25,248 nt of DNA from Paracamarosporium sp. OC-R06-R3 (taxonomy: Eukaryota; Ascomycota; Dothideomycetes; Pleosporales; Didymosphaeriaceae). The translations under genes were made by a program, and so were the position numbers. The DNA is taken from NCBI GenBank assembly GCA_019828545.1, contig JACVRA010000519.1:1-25248 (forward strand), read 5' to 3'. Below are positions 9,671 through 19,391 of the stretch, piece after piece (position 1 is the first letter of the stretch; each line of letters opens with the position of its first letter). A model generated the notes under the pieces. It was not told the DNA's origin and ran no database searches. It saw only the letters and a list, made by a program, of their open reading frames with translations.

Positions 9671-10156
9671 CGTACGGTGTGGTGGTACTGCGGGGAATCC
9701 CAAACCAATCAAATGTGTGCTGAGTACACCTTGCCGCCGAAAATGTAGACCTGATCAACTTGCCACGCCGAGTACGAAAAGCTCAACCTGCAGGTGTTGC
9801 TGGAAGAAGCCCTTTTCCTGAGGTATCCCGGGACCGAGAGACAATTTTGCCAGGCATGCGCTGCATACCATAGGTGTGCGGAAGGTTTACTACCTATGGT
9901 AGGGTTAGACTTCATAGCCACCCACGAATGTGCTGCATTTCATATGGGGCCAGTGTGTGGTGGGAAGATAGCAAGTTTATCGGATTTGGATTTGGTAGTT
10001 ATCGACACCAATTTAGCCGCTTATAGGTCTCTTCCTCCAAGTAGGCCCCCAGATGAATTTATGAGTACACCACCAAACTGGGGTTCAGACCTGCGAGCTG
10101 CAGGAAATATGAAGCCCGGTCTTGTCAGTAAGAGCAATATAAACCAGCATCAGTAG
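9671..10156 (+). pseudogene. Unrecognised Cys-rich protein relic
   Basis: A single + strand frame runs from about 9671 to the stop at 10156, with stops only at 9746 (TAG) and 9752 (TGA). Its start reads TVWWYCGESQTNQMCAEYT. After the stops come CHAEYEKLNLQVLLEEALF, FCQACAAYHRCAEG, ATHECAAFHMGPVCGG, and a Pro-rich end with PPSRPPDEF and PPNWGSDLRAAG. Spaced Cys and His residues suggest a metal-binding or disulfide-rich protein, but no family is recognised. The frame stays coding-like on both sides of the stops, which supports a once-functional protein. The gene could also have an intron over the stop pair, but no good splice sites were found. It ends about 240 bases before the membrane-protein gene. 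Confidence 0.4.
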
Positions 10157-10394
10157 TCCCACCAACCTCGCCACCACTTTCAACCCTTCCATCAAACATC
10201 ATGTCGCAGCTCAACGCACAGTTTGTTAAACGAGGTTTTTGAGTAAGAGCTTCTCTTATGTTTATACAGTAGGCAAAAGCTCCTGTATCCATAGCAGAAT
10301 TGCTTTCATAAGTTTTCTGTCATATAGTCGTCGATTTCGGGTTCTTCGGCACACACTGACAGACACAAAGGTCAACACCGCCCAAGGCCCCACT

Positions 10395-12981
10395 ATGGGC
10401 CAAACTATTACAACAGACACCCAAACTGGAAATCTAGTTATCGCCCTTATAGCTGTCTTAACAACGTTTGGTACTAGCCATCTTTGGAATCTTATCGTGT
10501 TTAGTTACCACCAGATGCGAGTGAAGATGCATCCTACAGACGGTCTGTTTAGGCAACAGCAAGCCCTTATGCGAACTCTTCCTACGCCAGCTTCGGCACT
10601 CTCAGATTGGTTGAAATTATGGTGGGTATGGAGAAAACGTATTAACCAGCCTCTTTTGCGCTCTTTACCACTTATGATTCTAGCATTAGCCTTTACGGCT
10701 GTAATGATAGTGGTGGGAATCTTTTCATCTTCTCTAGTGGACGGTACCAACAGTATGTTATACACACTTTCAAGACGAATGGATGGCCAATTCATGATTT
10801 TTGGTTGTCTTCTAATGATTCGAATACTCACTAACCTGAACGTGAATCTAGTCACTATTCTTGTGGAGAGTTCTTATTGCGGTCCGGTGGATTTCGAATA
10901 TACCGAATATACGAAAGATACCGCTGGAAACTATACATCGTTCTTTAACGGGTACGCCAAAGAAATAGCCGAACTAGCAGGTTCATACACGAGGGATTGC
11001 TACACGAACAGAACCACTGTCCCGGAACGTTGTAGGATCTTCACTCGTCCGACTTTGCCTTCTCAGATCGAAAGAACATCATGTATCTTCGAACCTTCCA
11101 TGTGCAAAAATATCTCTCAGCCAGGTATGAAACCCCATGGGAACAAAATGGATTGTGTGCCTTCTTTAAAAAAGAGAAATTGTACATTTCTCGCTTAGCT
11201 GAGATATTTACTAACTATATAAATACCCTAGGTCTTGTCATTGACATAGGCTTACTTGATCTCAACCACGATTTCGGTTTAAACCTTGACGCTAGAGATA
11301 GCATGAAAATCCGGCGAAGGGCTGCGTGCGCTGTGCTCGATCTTGAGGGACACTACAAGATTAAAAATGTTTCTAATGTTGATGAGCGCTTATTTAAACA
11401 ATTTTTCGGCCGTAAGATGTATACGGAAGAGCAAGTGATGGAAGTATATTTGGGCCCAACAGATGCCAGCGACTACATGCTTACAGTCAGTTTCTTTCCA
11501 ATGCCGTCGGGTAATTTCATGCAAAATTAGTGAGTGTTTACTTCTCATATGCATTGCTTACTTATTGAGTCATACCGTGGCTCATAAAAGCGCGCGTAGT
11601 TCTTGTATAGTGCATTAGATACATAGACCTGACTTTGTATACCAGCGCTAATTTTAATTTTTCTTCCCCCTTTTGGAACGACTTCATGAATGAGGGCTGG
11701 AAACCTATTCCACAGCTCATTAGTAATAATAGCAACTTGCTAATAAGCATCATAGTCATGCGTGGTATACGATTTTTGAAGCCAGTTAATGACCCTCTAT
11801 TTTCATCACACAAGGAAATTCAAAGTATACAGACAAACAACATTACCATAAAAAGATATCATCCGGATTTACCTACATCTGTTTTTGGCTGCAAGCATCA
11901 GGTATGTGTCTATGTGCGCATTAATATACGAAAGCTGATTGGAGTGTACTACAGTATCAATTTTGCTTTGCTCAAAACGGACAGGAAGATCACTGTACAA
12001 CCTTAGGAGGCTTGCCATCAACACAACGGGCGTTAGATTTTCCGAATGCAAGTGAAGTGCAATTGGCACTTCTCAGGCTATTGGTGCAAGTCTCTTTACG
12101 AACAACGCCGATTATGGAGTCGAGCATCTTACGCTTACTCGCTCCTCTGGTATTGAAAACGTACCATTTCCAAGCGATCATTGGGTTCAAGAGTTTATTT
12201 TGCTAGAAAACAATATAAAGACCCAAACACAATTTGCCTTGTCAACTTACGCTGAAGGGTTCCAAACCCTGGGTCTGGAAGGGTTTCCGCCTATGAGACA
12301 CAATATCACTGAATCGGACAAAAGATTATGCGGGCTTCAGCGAATGCAAAGTCTTGGGGGATTTGTGTAATGTCATCCAAACAGCATCTGTTCCCTATAT
12401 TGCAGTGCTAATATAATTATAGGAACATCAATGTCTTCGCACTAGCGTTTATAACTACTTTATGCGTTGTTGTTACCGCTATCGATCTTATTCTTTTAAG
12501 ATTCCTTATCTTCTGGCATAGGTTTAGAGGCCTGCTCGCCCCTCGCATTGATGCTTGGGTCCAAGACGGGACATACCAGCTTCTGCGTCGCGCGTACGAG
12601 GCTCATGGTGAAGGTACATGGGATGGTCTCGATAAAGAAATTCCAGCAACTACGGACGACGCCGAGCTTGCTACGCTGCCTCTGGAATCAAAGCCTACCT
12701 GCAAATATGGAACGACTTCATCGCCTGGAGGGAGTACAATATCTTCAGATCTGCAAAACGAGTCCTCAACCAGCAATTTGAAAACACAGCCAACAACGCT
12801 GACTACTGAAACGAGACCGAGTACGGCAGCTTCACTACCCGCATCTCCAGATACAGACCTGTCAGTTGAGTCAAACTCGAAGACTACGGGATGTACACCT
12901 CCAGTACCTCCTAAGGCGGCATCTCCATCTTTGAGGGCTGCAGCAACTTCTCCTACCATTACCATATCTCCTACTACCTAA
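10395..12981 (+). CDS. Large fungal multi-pass membrane protein, six exons, one apparent frameshift
   Basis: I infer exons 10395-10752, 10852-11124, 11232-11510, 11627-11901, 11955-12366 and 12423-12981, encoding about 718 aa if one missing base is allowed for. The start ATG at 10395 has a good context (CCCACTATGG). N-terminal membrane segments lie near residues 14-36 and 90-112, with the family-like LFRQQQALMRTLPTP and DWLKLWWVWRKR between them. A large Cys-bearing ectodomain with Asn-X-Ser/Thr sites follows (GLLDLNHDFGLNL, KPVNDPLFSSHK, FPSDHWVQEF). A final membrane segment at exon 6 (FALAFITTLCVVV) leads to APRIDAWVQDGTYQLLRRAY and a Ser/Thr/Pro-rich tail. This layout matches a widespread uncharacterised Pezizomycotina family. 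A one-base loss is needed near 12076-12090, so it may be a young pseudogene or a sequencing error. The 11511-11626 intron is the least certain. Confidence 0.7.
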
Positions 12982-14135
12982 CAATAGCGTTATATTCTAC
13001 TACTACGACGGTTTTCTCTGTTATCAAGACGCTCTCTGCTGCTACAATAACTACGATACGAGCTGAACCTTAGGTAATCGTACTGGTCCGCTCGCACCAT
13101 CAACGCCATGTAGAACGTTGCTTCTTGCGGCATCGCGACGCGCTCACCGCTTTCATTTTTGCTCGTGAAGGAACAGTGCGCAAAGGAATTGGACAATAAA
13201 TTGAAATTCACTTAGTTGTCAGGAATTCGTACTTTGTTCCATAACTGTGTATGCGTTGGTCTCTCAGCATAGCGCAGCTATACATTATAGGCTGCTAAGT
13301 GTTCGCAATCCTGCTATGTCAGCATTCCAAGTCCTCTCGCTAAACGCGAAGGACTGACACAACGACCCGGACAAACTGGGAGTGCACCTAGATAGAGGCT
13401 GCACGTTTTCGTAAAGCTCCTTGCTGAATCTGGAGGAGAAGATTCGTAGAGAAGTCTCAGCAAAGGATAGGGCGCCGTGCTCTCATCTTCGGCCGAATAA
13501 GGGGGAATTGGACGCAGGACTGGGCTGTGCAGCGATTGCAGCATTGCCAAGGAGCGAGAAATTGCTTCACCATATATCGGAGCGGCCAATGAGACGGAGG
13601 GAGGGTGCTAGGGGGAAAGAGATTATTAAGGAGGAGAATATACTGGCGAGAGCAGCGTGCTTATATGCGATGAGGTAAGCGCACGGGCCATATAAAAGAG
13701 GCGAGATACCCGGTAAGCCTTCACTTCCCGCTCAGGAAACCATTATTTCCAAATGCGGTTCCACCACTACCAATATATCTCTATATATCTTCATACGCCT
13801 CTACACTATTTTAAGATGTCTACGCATTCTAATCCAAAACATTCTTCCTAATATACACGTCTTGAAATATAATATGTATAACGGCTGTAATAAGTGCAAT
13901 TGTTTAATATTAGATAATAGGAGGAGCTGTGTTCTTCGCCACTGCTTGAAGCGTCGTTTCACCCTCTGGAAATCAGGAGTTATAGTAAAATAGTAACTCA
14001 AATTGGCTCTTAATGTTTACTAATATATTGAACTATATCAGAGGCTCTCAAAAGTGGATCTACGAAGATAACCCAAGCCCTGCAGATCAGGAACGCAGCA
14101 ACCACACTACGCTCGTACGGATACTGCCCCAATGT
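12982..14135. other. Intergenic stretch
   Basis: No frame here looks like a real protein. A GC-richer patch at about 13470-13620 contains a CCAAT pentamer, followed by a TATA-like sequence near 13690 (listed separately). An AT-rich stretch follows from 13740 to 14040. Confidence 0.4.
13585..13702 (+). promoter_or_regulatory. Promoter-like CCAAT and TATA pair
   Basis: GGCCAAT near 13585 is followed about 100 bases downstream by CATATAAAAGAGG at about 13690-13702, the usual order of core promoter elements. No convincing + strand gene begins within the next 500 bases, so it may belong to a lost or non-coding transcript, or be chance. Confidence 0.25.
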
Positions 14136-14423
14136 TCATTCCACGGCGACAGAAGTCGATGGCGCAACTGTGGTGGTGGCAGTTGCGGACGCGACTGACT
14201 CGACAGTGGTTGAATTTTGAAGCGACCCATCGGTAGTCTCTGCGACTAGATTGGTCGTCGCGACGGTGAAAGTGACATTTGGCATCGAAATAGGCGCGAG
14301 AGTTCCATCTTGCGAAGAAGGTACGAGAAGCGTCAGGCTTGTGTCGTTTTGTAGTACAGGAATTTCGGATTGGGCGCTGACGAGCGCTGCAAAAGGAAGA
14401 ATAAAGTGACTGATTGTGTGCAT
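14136..14423 (-). CDS. Ser/Thr-rich secreted protein
   Basis: The - strand frame is 95 aa. It begins MHTISHFILPFAALVSAQ, a good signal peptide with likely cleavage after VSA. The mature part has three or more Asn-X-Ser/Thr sites (NDT, NVT, NST) and a Thr/Ala/Val/Ser-rich second half, typical of fungal wall or extracellular proteins. There are no cysteines. No C-terminal hydrophobic GPI signal is present before the TGA at 14138-14136, although related Ser/Thr-rich proteins often have one, so the 3' end may be truncated or reached through an unseen intron. No known domain. An overlapping frame of 143 codons on the same strand lacks a signal peptide and is less likely. Confidence 0.5.
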   Translation of the reverse strand: MHTISHFILPFAALVSAQSEIPVLQNDTSLTLLVPSSQDGTLAPISMPNVTFTVATTNLVAETTDGSLQNSTTVESVASATATTTVAPSTSVAVE

Positions 14424-16544
14424 AGCGGATACCAGGTAGATAGAATAGCTTGGTAAGGTACGAGTTTTGTGATGAACGGAGATTGTGAACGAGATTTAGC
14501 GAAGTCACGGTTTTTGCGCGGATGAGTGCTGCGCTCACTGCCAGTTATTATGCGATTGCGAGATCAGCAATGGCATCTTTATACATTCGAAACGCTACTT
14601 TAGCAATCCAATATTTTCATGATCGACAGAAGATATGGCTAGTGACTCTACACAAGAATTCGAAGGTGCTTTGGTACACCCTGCTTCGTCAACCTAGTTT
14701 TATTAGATCATAAACATCATCACGCTACAACAGCAGCTGGACCATGGATGCAAGTAGTTCTTCTGAGTATGAAAGCATGTTCCGAGGCGTTCCACAGGGA
14801 CTGTCAGAGAGCCTAGGCCAAGGAGTCATCGGGCAGTGTTCACATGACGGGCCGAATGTGGGGAATCGAAGCATACTGCACGATGAGACCCACAAGGCTT
14901 GGAATATTGGAACAGGCGTAGCTACTTGATGTAGATACGCGGATTGAAATTCGAGCGCTAATGTCCCCGCCGTGCTACGGGTAAGAGCGGAACACTCAAG
15001 AATGTTGTTTGCGGAAAGTAGACTAGCGTCGTCCCGCGCCTTACCCCGCTATTCTAGAACGCATGATATTGTGGTTATTATCGCCGGGGTATCAATACCG
15101 ATAACATGGAAAAGGTGAAGGAAAGCAAGGCAGGGTCCCCTTTAGTGTAGAACATGTGCTCTGTGGGTCATGGACCCTGCACGCAGCGTGCATTATACTC
15201 TACACCACACTTGGTATACCCCTCGAGATGATCGTCCTCTGGGCTGATGTATTGTATCCATATTTGCGTCATACTCGAATACAGTGACCATATACGATGT
15301 TCACATGTGACTATCTAAGGTAGCGGCAATGCTGTAGTCGAGACGCTGGCCCACTATGGATCATTGTAGAGGTCTAGAAATTAAAAGTATACCGGAGAAA
15401 TAGTCTTTCGCCTTTCATTTGCTTGTAAGGTATACCTAAATATGCAGTCTTATGAATTACATGAGACACTGTCTTTCCTGATCCGAGGTTTGTTTCAAAT
15501 ACTCGCTAAAGTAAAGAGACCTACATTTACCACCCATTGGGATTGAAGTGGTCTTCTCGATCTGCAGATAATCGTGCAACGCCTTCGAAATGATGAGCCA
15601 ATCTGCAAAATTGTGTTATACAAGCCCTCAACCAATATATGTTAGACCGATCCGTTGACCTTTCTTTACACTGGCCACCTAAAATCACTCGGGTACGGCA
15701 GCCTCGATAGATCCCAGGTGTCAGCTACTGTTCCAGTAACCATTGACTCGGTACGGAAGCCCACTGTATTGTGGCGCTGACGGAGGCTTGGTATGAAAGC
15801 CCAGTTAGGCGACTGAAATGCGGGGTTGATGCTTGGGAAATCCAAATCTAGTGATAGGAACTAGGAACCAGGGACTAGGGATGACCAGACATCGAGGGAG
15901 GATCCGAAAATTCACCGCTGAAAGATTACTTTCTTCGTTGAAAAGAAGTCGGCATCCTGGAGATCAATCATGCCAGCCTGGAGTCTATTGTTGATTGATC
16001 CTGTTTGCATCGGTCAGAGATAAGGTATGGGCAGGCGTGTAGGAAGCCCTAAGCCCGCATGAAATGGTTCCACACCGTGATAGTAGTACACGAAGAACCA
16101 ACGGCATGACCGCGATCGACATATTCCATGGTTCTCCCTAACACCCAGTCCATTCGAGAACCTGTTATGTTGTCTTCCTGAATGCATCTATGATGTATCG
16201 CATCGAAACATGTGATCTACTGGTTACGAAGAGGTGTAGTGTGTGAAACGCATATTTGATTTGACTAGATTGAGTCCAGTTTACTTGCCCTGAATCTCAC
16301 TAGTATTCCATGCGCTACATGCGCCCATGGCAGAGTGGCATCACTGGGGTAGCGGCAGCCTAACTTCGGGGATGCATCTGTGCGAGTCTGGCTAGCAGGG
16401 CGTGGAAAGATTACGGAACCAAACGGAGCTTCCTCTGTGTCTCTCAACAATTGCATAAAAGACGAGAATACCTTTTTCTCAGCCGAATATCATTCGAATA
16501 CTTACGCGCCACCGATTAGCAGACTTAACGTCTTCCAATTCTCA
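14424..16544. other. Long stretch without a recognisable gene
   Basis: Open frames are short and unremarkable on both strands. A perfect 7-bp inverted repeat lies at about 15178-15192 (TGCACGC and GCGTGCA around one base). The right end holds the upstream region of the SOD gene; no clear TATA box was seen there. Confidence 0.4.
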
Positions 16545-17295
16545 ATGATGCGACCTTTTGCCTTCCTAACTTTACTTATTACACCTATACTTGTCTCTGT
16601 TCAAGCACAGTCAGAGACAAGGAAACCTCCTCAGCCACCTCTAGCATCTACTGCAGTAACGGGAGCGGCAGGAGATGCTGTGATCGTTCAGAATAATCCT
16701 TTAAATGCTAGATACACTGCAACATTCGTCCCAAATGGTATCAGTCAAGTTTCCGGCACCATTATCGTCACGACATTTACTGGGGCGGGGAGGGCGGGTG
16801 TAGTTTTCGCAATAAACCTTACGGGACTACCCGTGAAACCTGGAGAACAGATGGGTATGTCTCCATCTCATAAGGGCTCTCTATCCCCCCCTTTGTGGTG
16901 CATGATCCATCTGGCAGTTCCTATACTAACCTATGACTTCAGCGTATCATGTACACGACCAGCCTGTGCCTGCGAATGGTAACTGTTATGGTACTCTCGC
17001 TCATTTGGATCCATATGTACGTGGTCAAGCTGTTCCATGCGACCCGACAAGGCCTTGGTCATGCGAAGTCGGTGACTTATCGGGGAAGCATGGATATATT
17101 GTTGCTCCCAGGGTTAACGCCGCGTAAGTTGGTCCACATTGATACTGATTGTTATTCATTACTAACATTGATAGGTTTGTCGACGGTTATACGGCCCTCG
17201 TCCCTACCATCGGGGCGTTCGTTGGTAACAGAAGCATTACGCTCCACTATCCTGGTTCATCCCGCTGGGCCTGTGCCAGTTTTAAGTTAGGATAA
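16545..17295 (+). CDS. Secreted Cu-only superoxide dismutase (SOD5-like)
   Basis: This extracellular enzyme converts superoxide to oxygen and hydrogen peroxide. Exons are 16545-16854, 16943-17123 and 17175-17295, giving 203 aa. Both introns have consensus donors (GTATGT, GTAAGT) and ACTAAC branch sites. A signal peptide (residues 1 to about 21, FLTLLITPILVSVQA) starts the protein. Copper ligands are His106 and His108 (YHVHDQP), His124 (AHLDPY) and His188 (TLHYPG). Cys118 and Cys197 are placed for the conserved disulfide, and GDLSGKHG spans 147-154. The histidines expected 8 and 17 residues after His124 for a zinc site are absent, which fits the fungal Cu-only subfamily. There is no GPI signal, so the product is probably released. 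A second ATG at 16548 could also start it. The gene looks intact and ends 240 bases before the transposon. Confidence 0.9.
16855..16942 (+). other. Intron 1 of the SOD gene
   Basis: It starts GTATGT and ends GACTTCAG, with branch site TACTAAC at about 16924-16930. It splits the Ala104 codon just before the HVH copper motif. Confidence 0.85.
17124..17174 (+). other. Intron 2 of the SOD gene
   Basis: It starts GTAAGT and ends TTGATAG, with branch site ACTAAC at 17161-17166. Removing its 51 bases joins NAA to FVDGY in frame. Confidence 0.85.
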
Positions 17296-17536
17296 GAGGA
17301 AACTTCAAACAGCTCTATACTACGTTTAAAGGATTTGTTGCTTGTGAGATACAGCGTACACCTGATGAATTCCTATAGTATGATATGATATTTTGTCAGA
17401 CTCACAATCGATAACGATAGTTCAATATGAAACTATGATAATTGTAAATTGACTGAGTGTATCCTAGCTAAGCCTAATTGCATCATTATGTTTCAATACA
17501 TTAAGCAATCCTTAACATGTTTTCCTTTATTCTCTA

Positions 17537-17583
17537 ACGTAGTTTACAAGCGAGCTGCGAATACAAGCGAGCTACGAACCCTA
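17537..17583 (+). repeat. Left terminal inverted repeat with internal 17-bp duplication
   Basis: It starts ACGTAGTTTACAAGCGAG. Two tandem 17-bp units, each starting CAAGCGAGCT, lie at 17547-17563 and 17564-17580. In pogo-type elements such subterminal repeats are likely binding sites for the transposase helix-turn-helix domains. Confidence 0.92.
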
Positions 17584-17650
17584 CTAACTTTCTATAATGT
17601 ATTATTTATTAACTATAATAGTTCTACTAACTACTATTTAATTACCCTAT

Positions 17651-19300
17651 AGCAAAGCAGATGTCTCCCTAGCTATCTTAGCTATTAATTAAAATTAGAT
17701 ATAGAGCGTTAATTGCGCTGTAGTAATATTTAACATTTCTAAAAGTACACTTTGTAACTAATATATTAGGAAGCCTATACAACGTAATTACTAGCCTAAT
17801 TTAAAGAAGCTTACTAAGCTAGAAGAGGAGGTTATTATTACATATATACTTAACCTAAATTTGCGAGGGTTTACGCCTACGCTAGGTGCTATATAAGATA
17901 TAGCAAATAAGCTACTTACTAAGTGCAGTATAGGCTACGTTAACTAGTAGTAGCCTAGGAACTTTATTAAATAAATAGACAGCCTTAAGATATAATTTAA
18001 TTAATCCTATAATTATTAGTAAACTCTCTATAAGGACCTTAATACTATTTAAGCTTAGTTTAAGCTAGTAGTGTATACTAAGGCTACCTATAGTATCTAT
18101 AATAAAGATACTTTTAACTTTAATAAGACTAGCTTTCTAATAGGTAAGATATTCTCTTAGCTAGTTATTACTAGCTTAGAGAGATGCAGCTAGCTAAAGG
18201 CTATTTAATTTAATAATTATAAGTAGGTTATAGTAATTTATAAAATTAATGCTATTAGGTAGATAATTCTACCTTTTATTATATTTACTAGCTAGTATTA
18301 CCTCTTTGCTTAATATAAGGGTAATAATATACTAGGAAATTAGACTATTAGCCTTAGCAATAATAACTAGACTATAAATAAGCTTAGTATTACCTAGCTA
18401 TAGTACTTTATTAAGTATATAGTAGGGCGTAAAGTAGGTATATACTAGCTACTAATACTTAATAGCTATAAGAGCTATAACTTACTTGAATTTTAAGAGA
18501 TCTATAGAGAGAATAGTATATATACTCTCTATATACTAGTGCACTCATTGCACCTCCTATAGCTACTAGATATTAGCTACTTCTTGCCGTTAAAGTGGGC
18601 GTATAGGCGCTAGGTTAAGAGCCTAATACGCAACTATATTAATTATATTACTAAGCTTAAGTTTCTACTAGCCTTCTACGCTGCCTACAACTAGTTAATT
18701 ACGAAGGAGAATATTTACGTAAGCTTTTAGGGTGCTAGCCTAGTCCTATATAATCTAGAGGTAGTAATATTAAAGCTTAATATTAAGCTTTATATACTGT
18801 TACTAGCAGCCCTACTAGAGGCCCTATAGGAGGCTATAACACTAAGTAACTAGTGCAAAGTAGAGGCTTAATTAACGTTAATTTACAATTAGATTCGTAT
18901 GTATAAGAGCTCGTCGTCTAGTTCTATTATTAAGAGGCTTAATTAGCTAGAGAGAGGCTCTTCTAGAGTAATATATTAGATAGCGCTTATATACAAGCGA
19001 ATCTTAAGCCTTAAAAGAGTAAATAAAGCTACAATAGCACGTAAAAAATATAAAAAGAAGTAAATCTAAAAGTAAGAGACTCTATTAAAGGTAGAGGAAG
19101 AGGATATTATTACTTAAAAGGCTATTAAGCAGTAACTAGAGGGAGAAACGTAGTAAGGTAAGGCGTAATTAGGTGTAAGCCGGCAGGCTTCAGCGCGCTG
19201 TACGCGCTGTAGGGAGCCTAGGCATAACTCACGTACGTATAAGAAGGCTTCTATAGAGGCTACTTAATATATTACAGCTTTTATACTAATAGAAGATTGA
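17651..19300 (+). pseudogene. Pogo/Fot1-type transposase, killed by transitions without indels
   Basis: One frame of about 550 codons can be followed from about 17651 to the TGA at 19298-19300 and is full of TAA/TAG stops. Landmarks are SKSTLCN near 17740 (N-terminal DNA-binding region), LEEEVIITYILNLNLRGF (from 17819), and NFNKTSF at 18116-18136 where the family has the catalytic NFDETGF motif. At 18530-18600 there is the HSLHLL box, near the usual HSSHLLQPLD. A C-terminal zinc knuckle lies at 19199-19240: CTRC, then His, then Tyr where the final Cys belongs. Asp to Asn, Glu to Lys, Gly to Ser and Cys to Tyr are all G-to-A changes, as RIP predicts. The product would be inactive. The original start codon cannot be fixed. 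Confidence 0.88.
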
Positions 19301-19342
19301 TGCGTTGTAATACTATACGCTACAAAAGGCTTAGAGACTTGG

Positions 19343-19389
19343 TGGGGTTCGCAGCTCGCTTGTATTCGCAGCTCGCTTGTAAACTACGT
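19343..19389 (-). repeat. Right terminal inverted repeat
   Basis: This is the reverse complement of the left end, including the duplicated 17-bp unit. It ends TGTAAACTACGT followed by the TA duplication. One A/G and one T/C difference from the left end are transitions. Confidence 0.92.
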
Positions 19390-19391
19390 TA

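Larger units (their letters stand above)
17537..19389 (+). mobile_element. Complete Fot1/Tan-type (pogo-like) transposon, RIP-mutated
   Basis: This 1,853-bp DNA transposon of the Tc1/mariner superfamily, pogo group, has 47-bp terminal inverted repeats (17537-17583 and 19343-19389) with about two mismatches. TA lies on each side (17535-17536 and 19390-19391), the expected target duplication. The interior is strongly AT-rich with TpA everywhere. For example, 18001-18120 contains no CpA and one TpG, the signature left by RIP (C to T in CpA on either strand). The flanks keep normal CpA and TpG content, so mutation is confined to the element. It carries one transposase frame on the + strand. Its completeness and lack of indels suggest a relatively recent insertion silenced by point mutation. 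Confidence 0.92.

Noticed and set aside
12603..12965. 120-codon - strand frame over the last membrane-protein exon
   Set aside because: Antisense shadow of the conserved APRIDAW-type C-terminus and its Ser/Thr/Pro tail.
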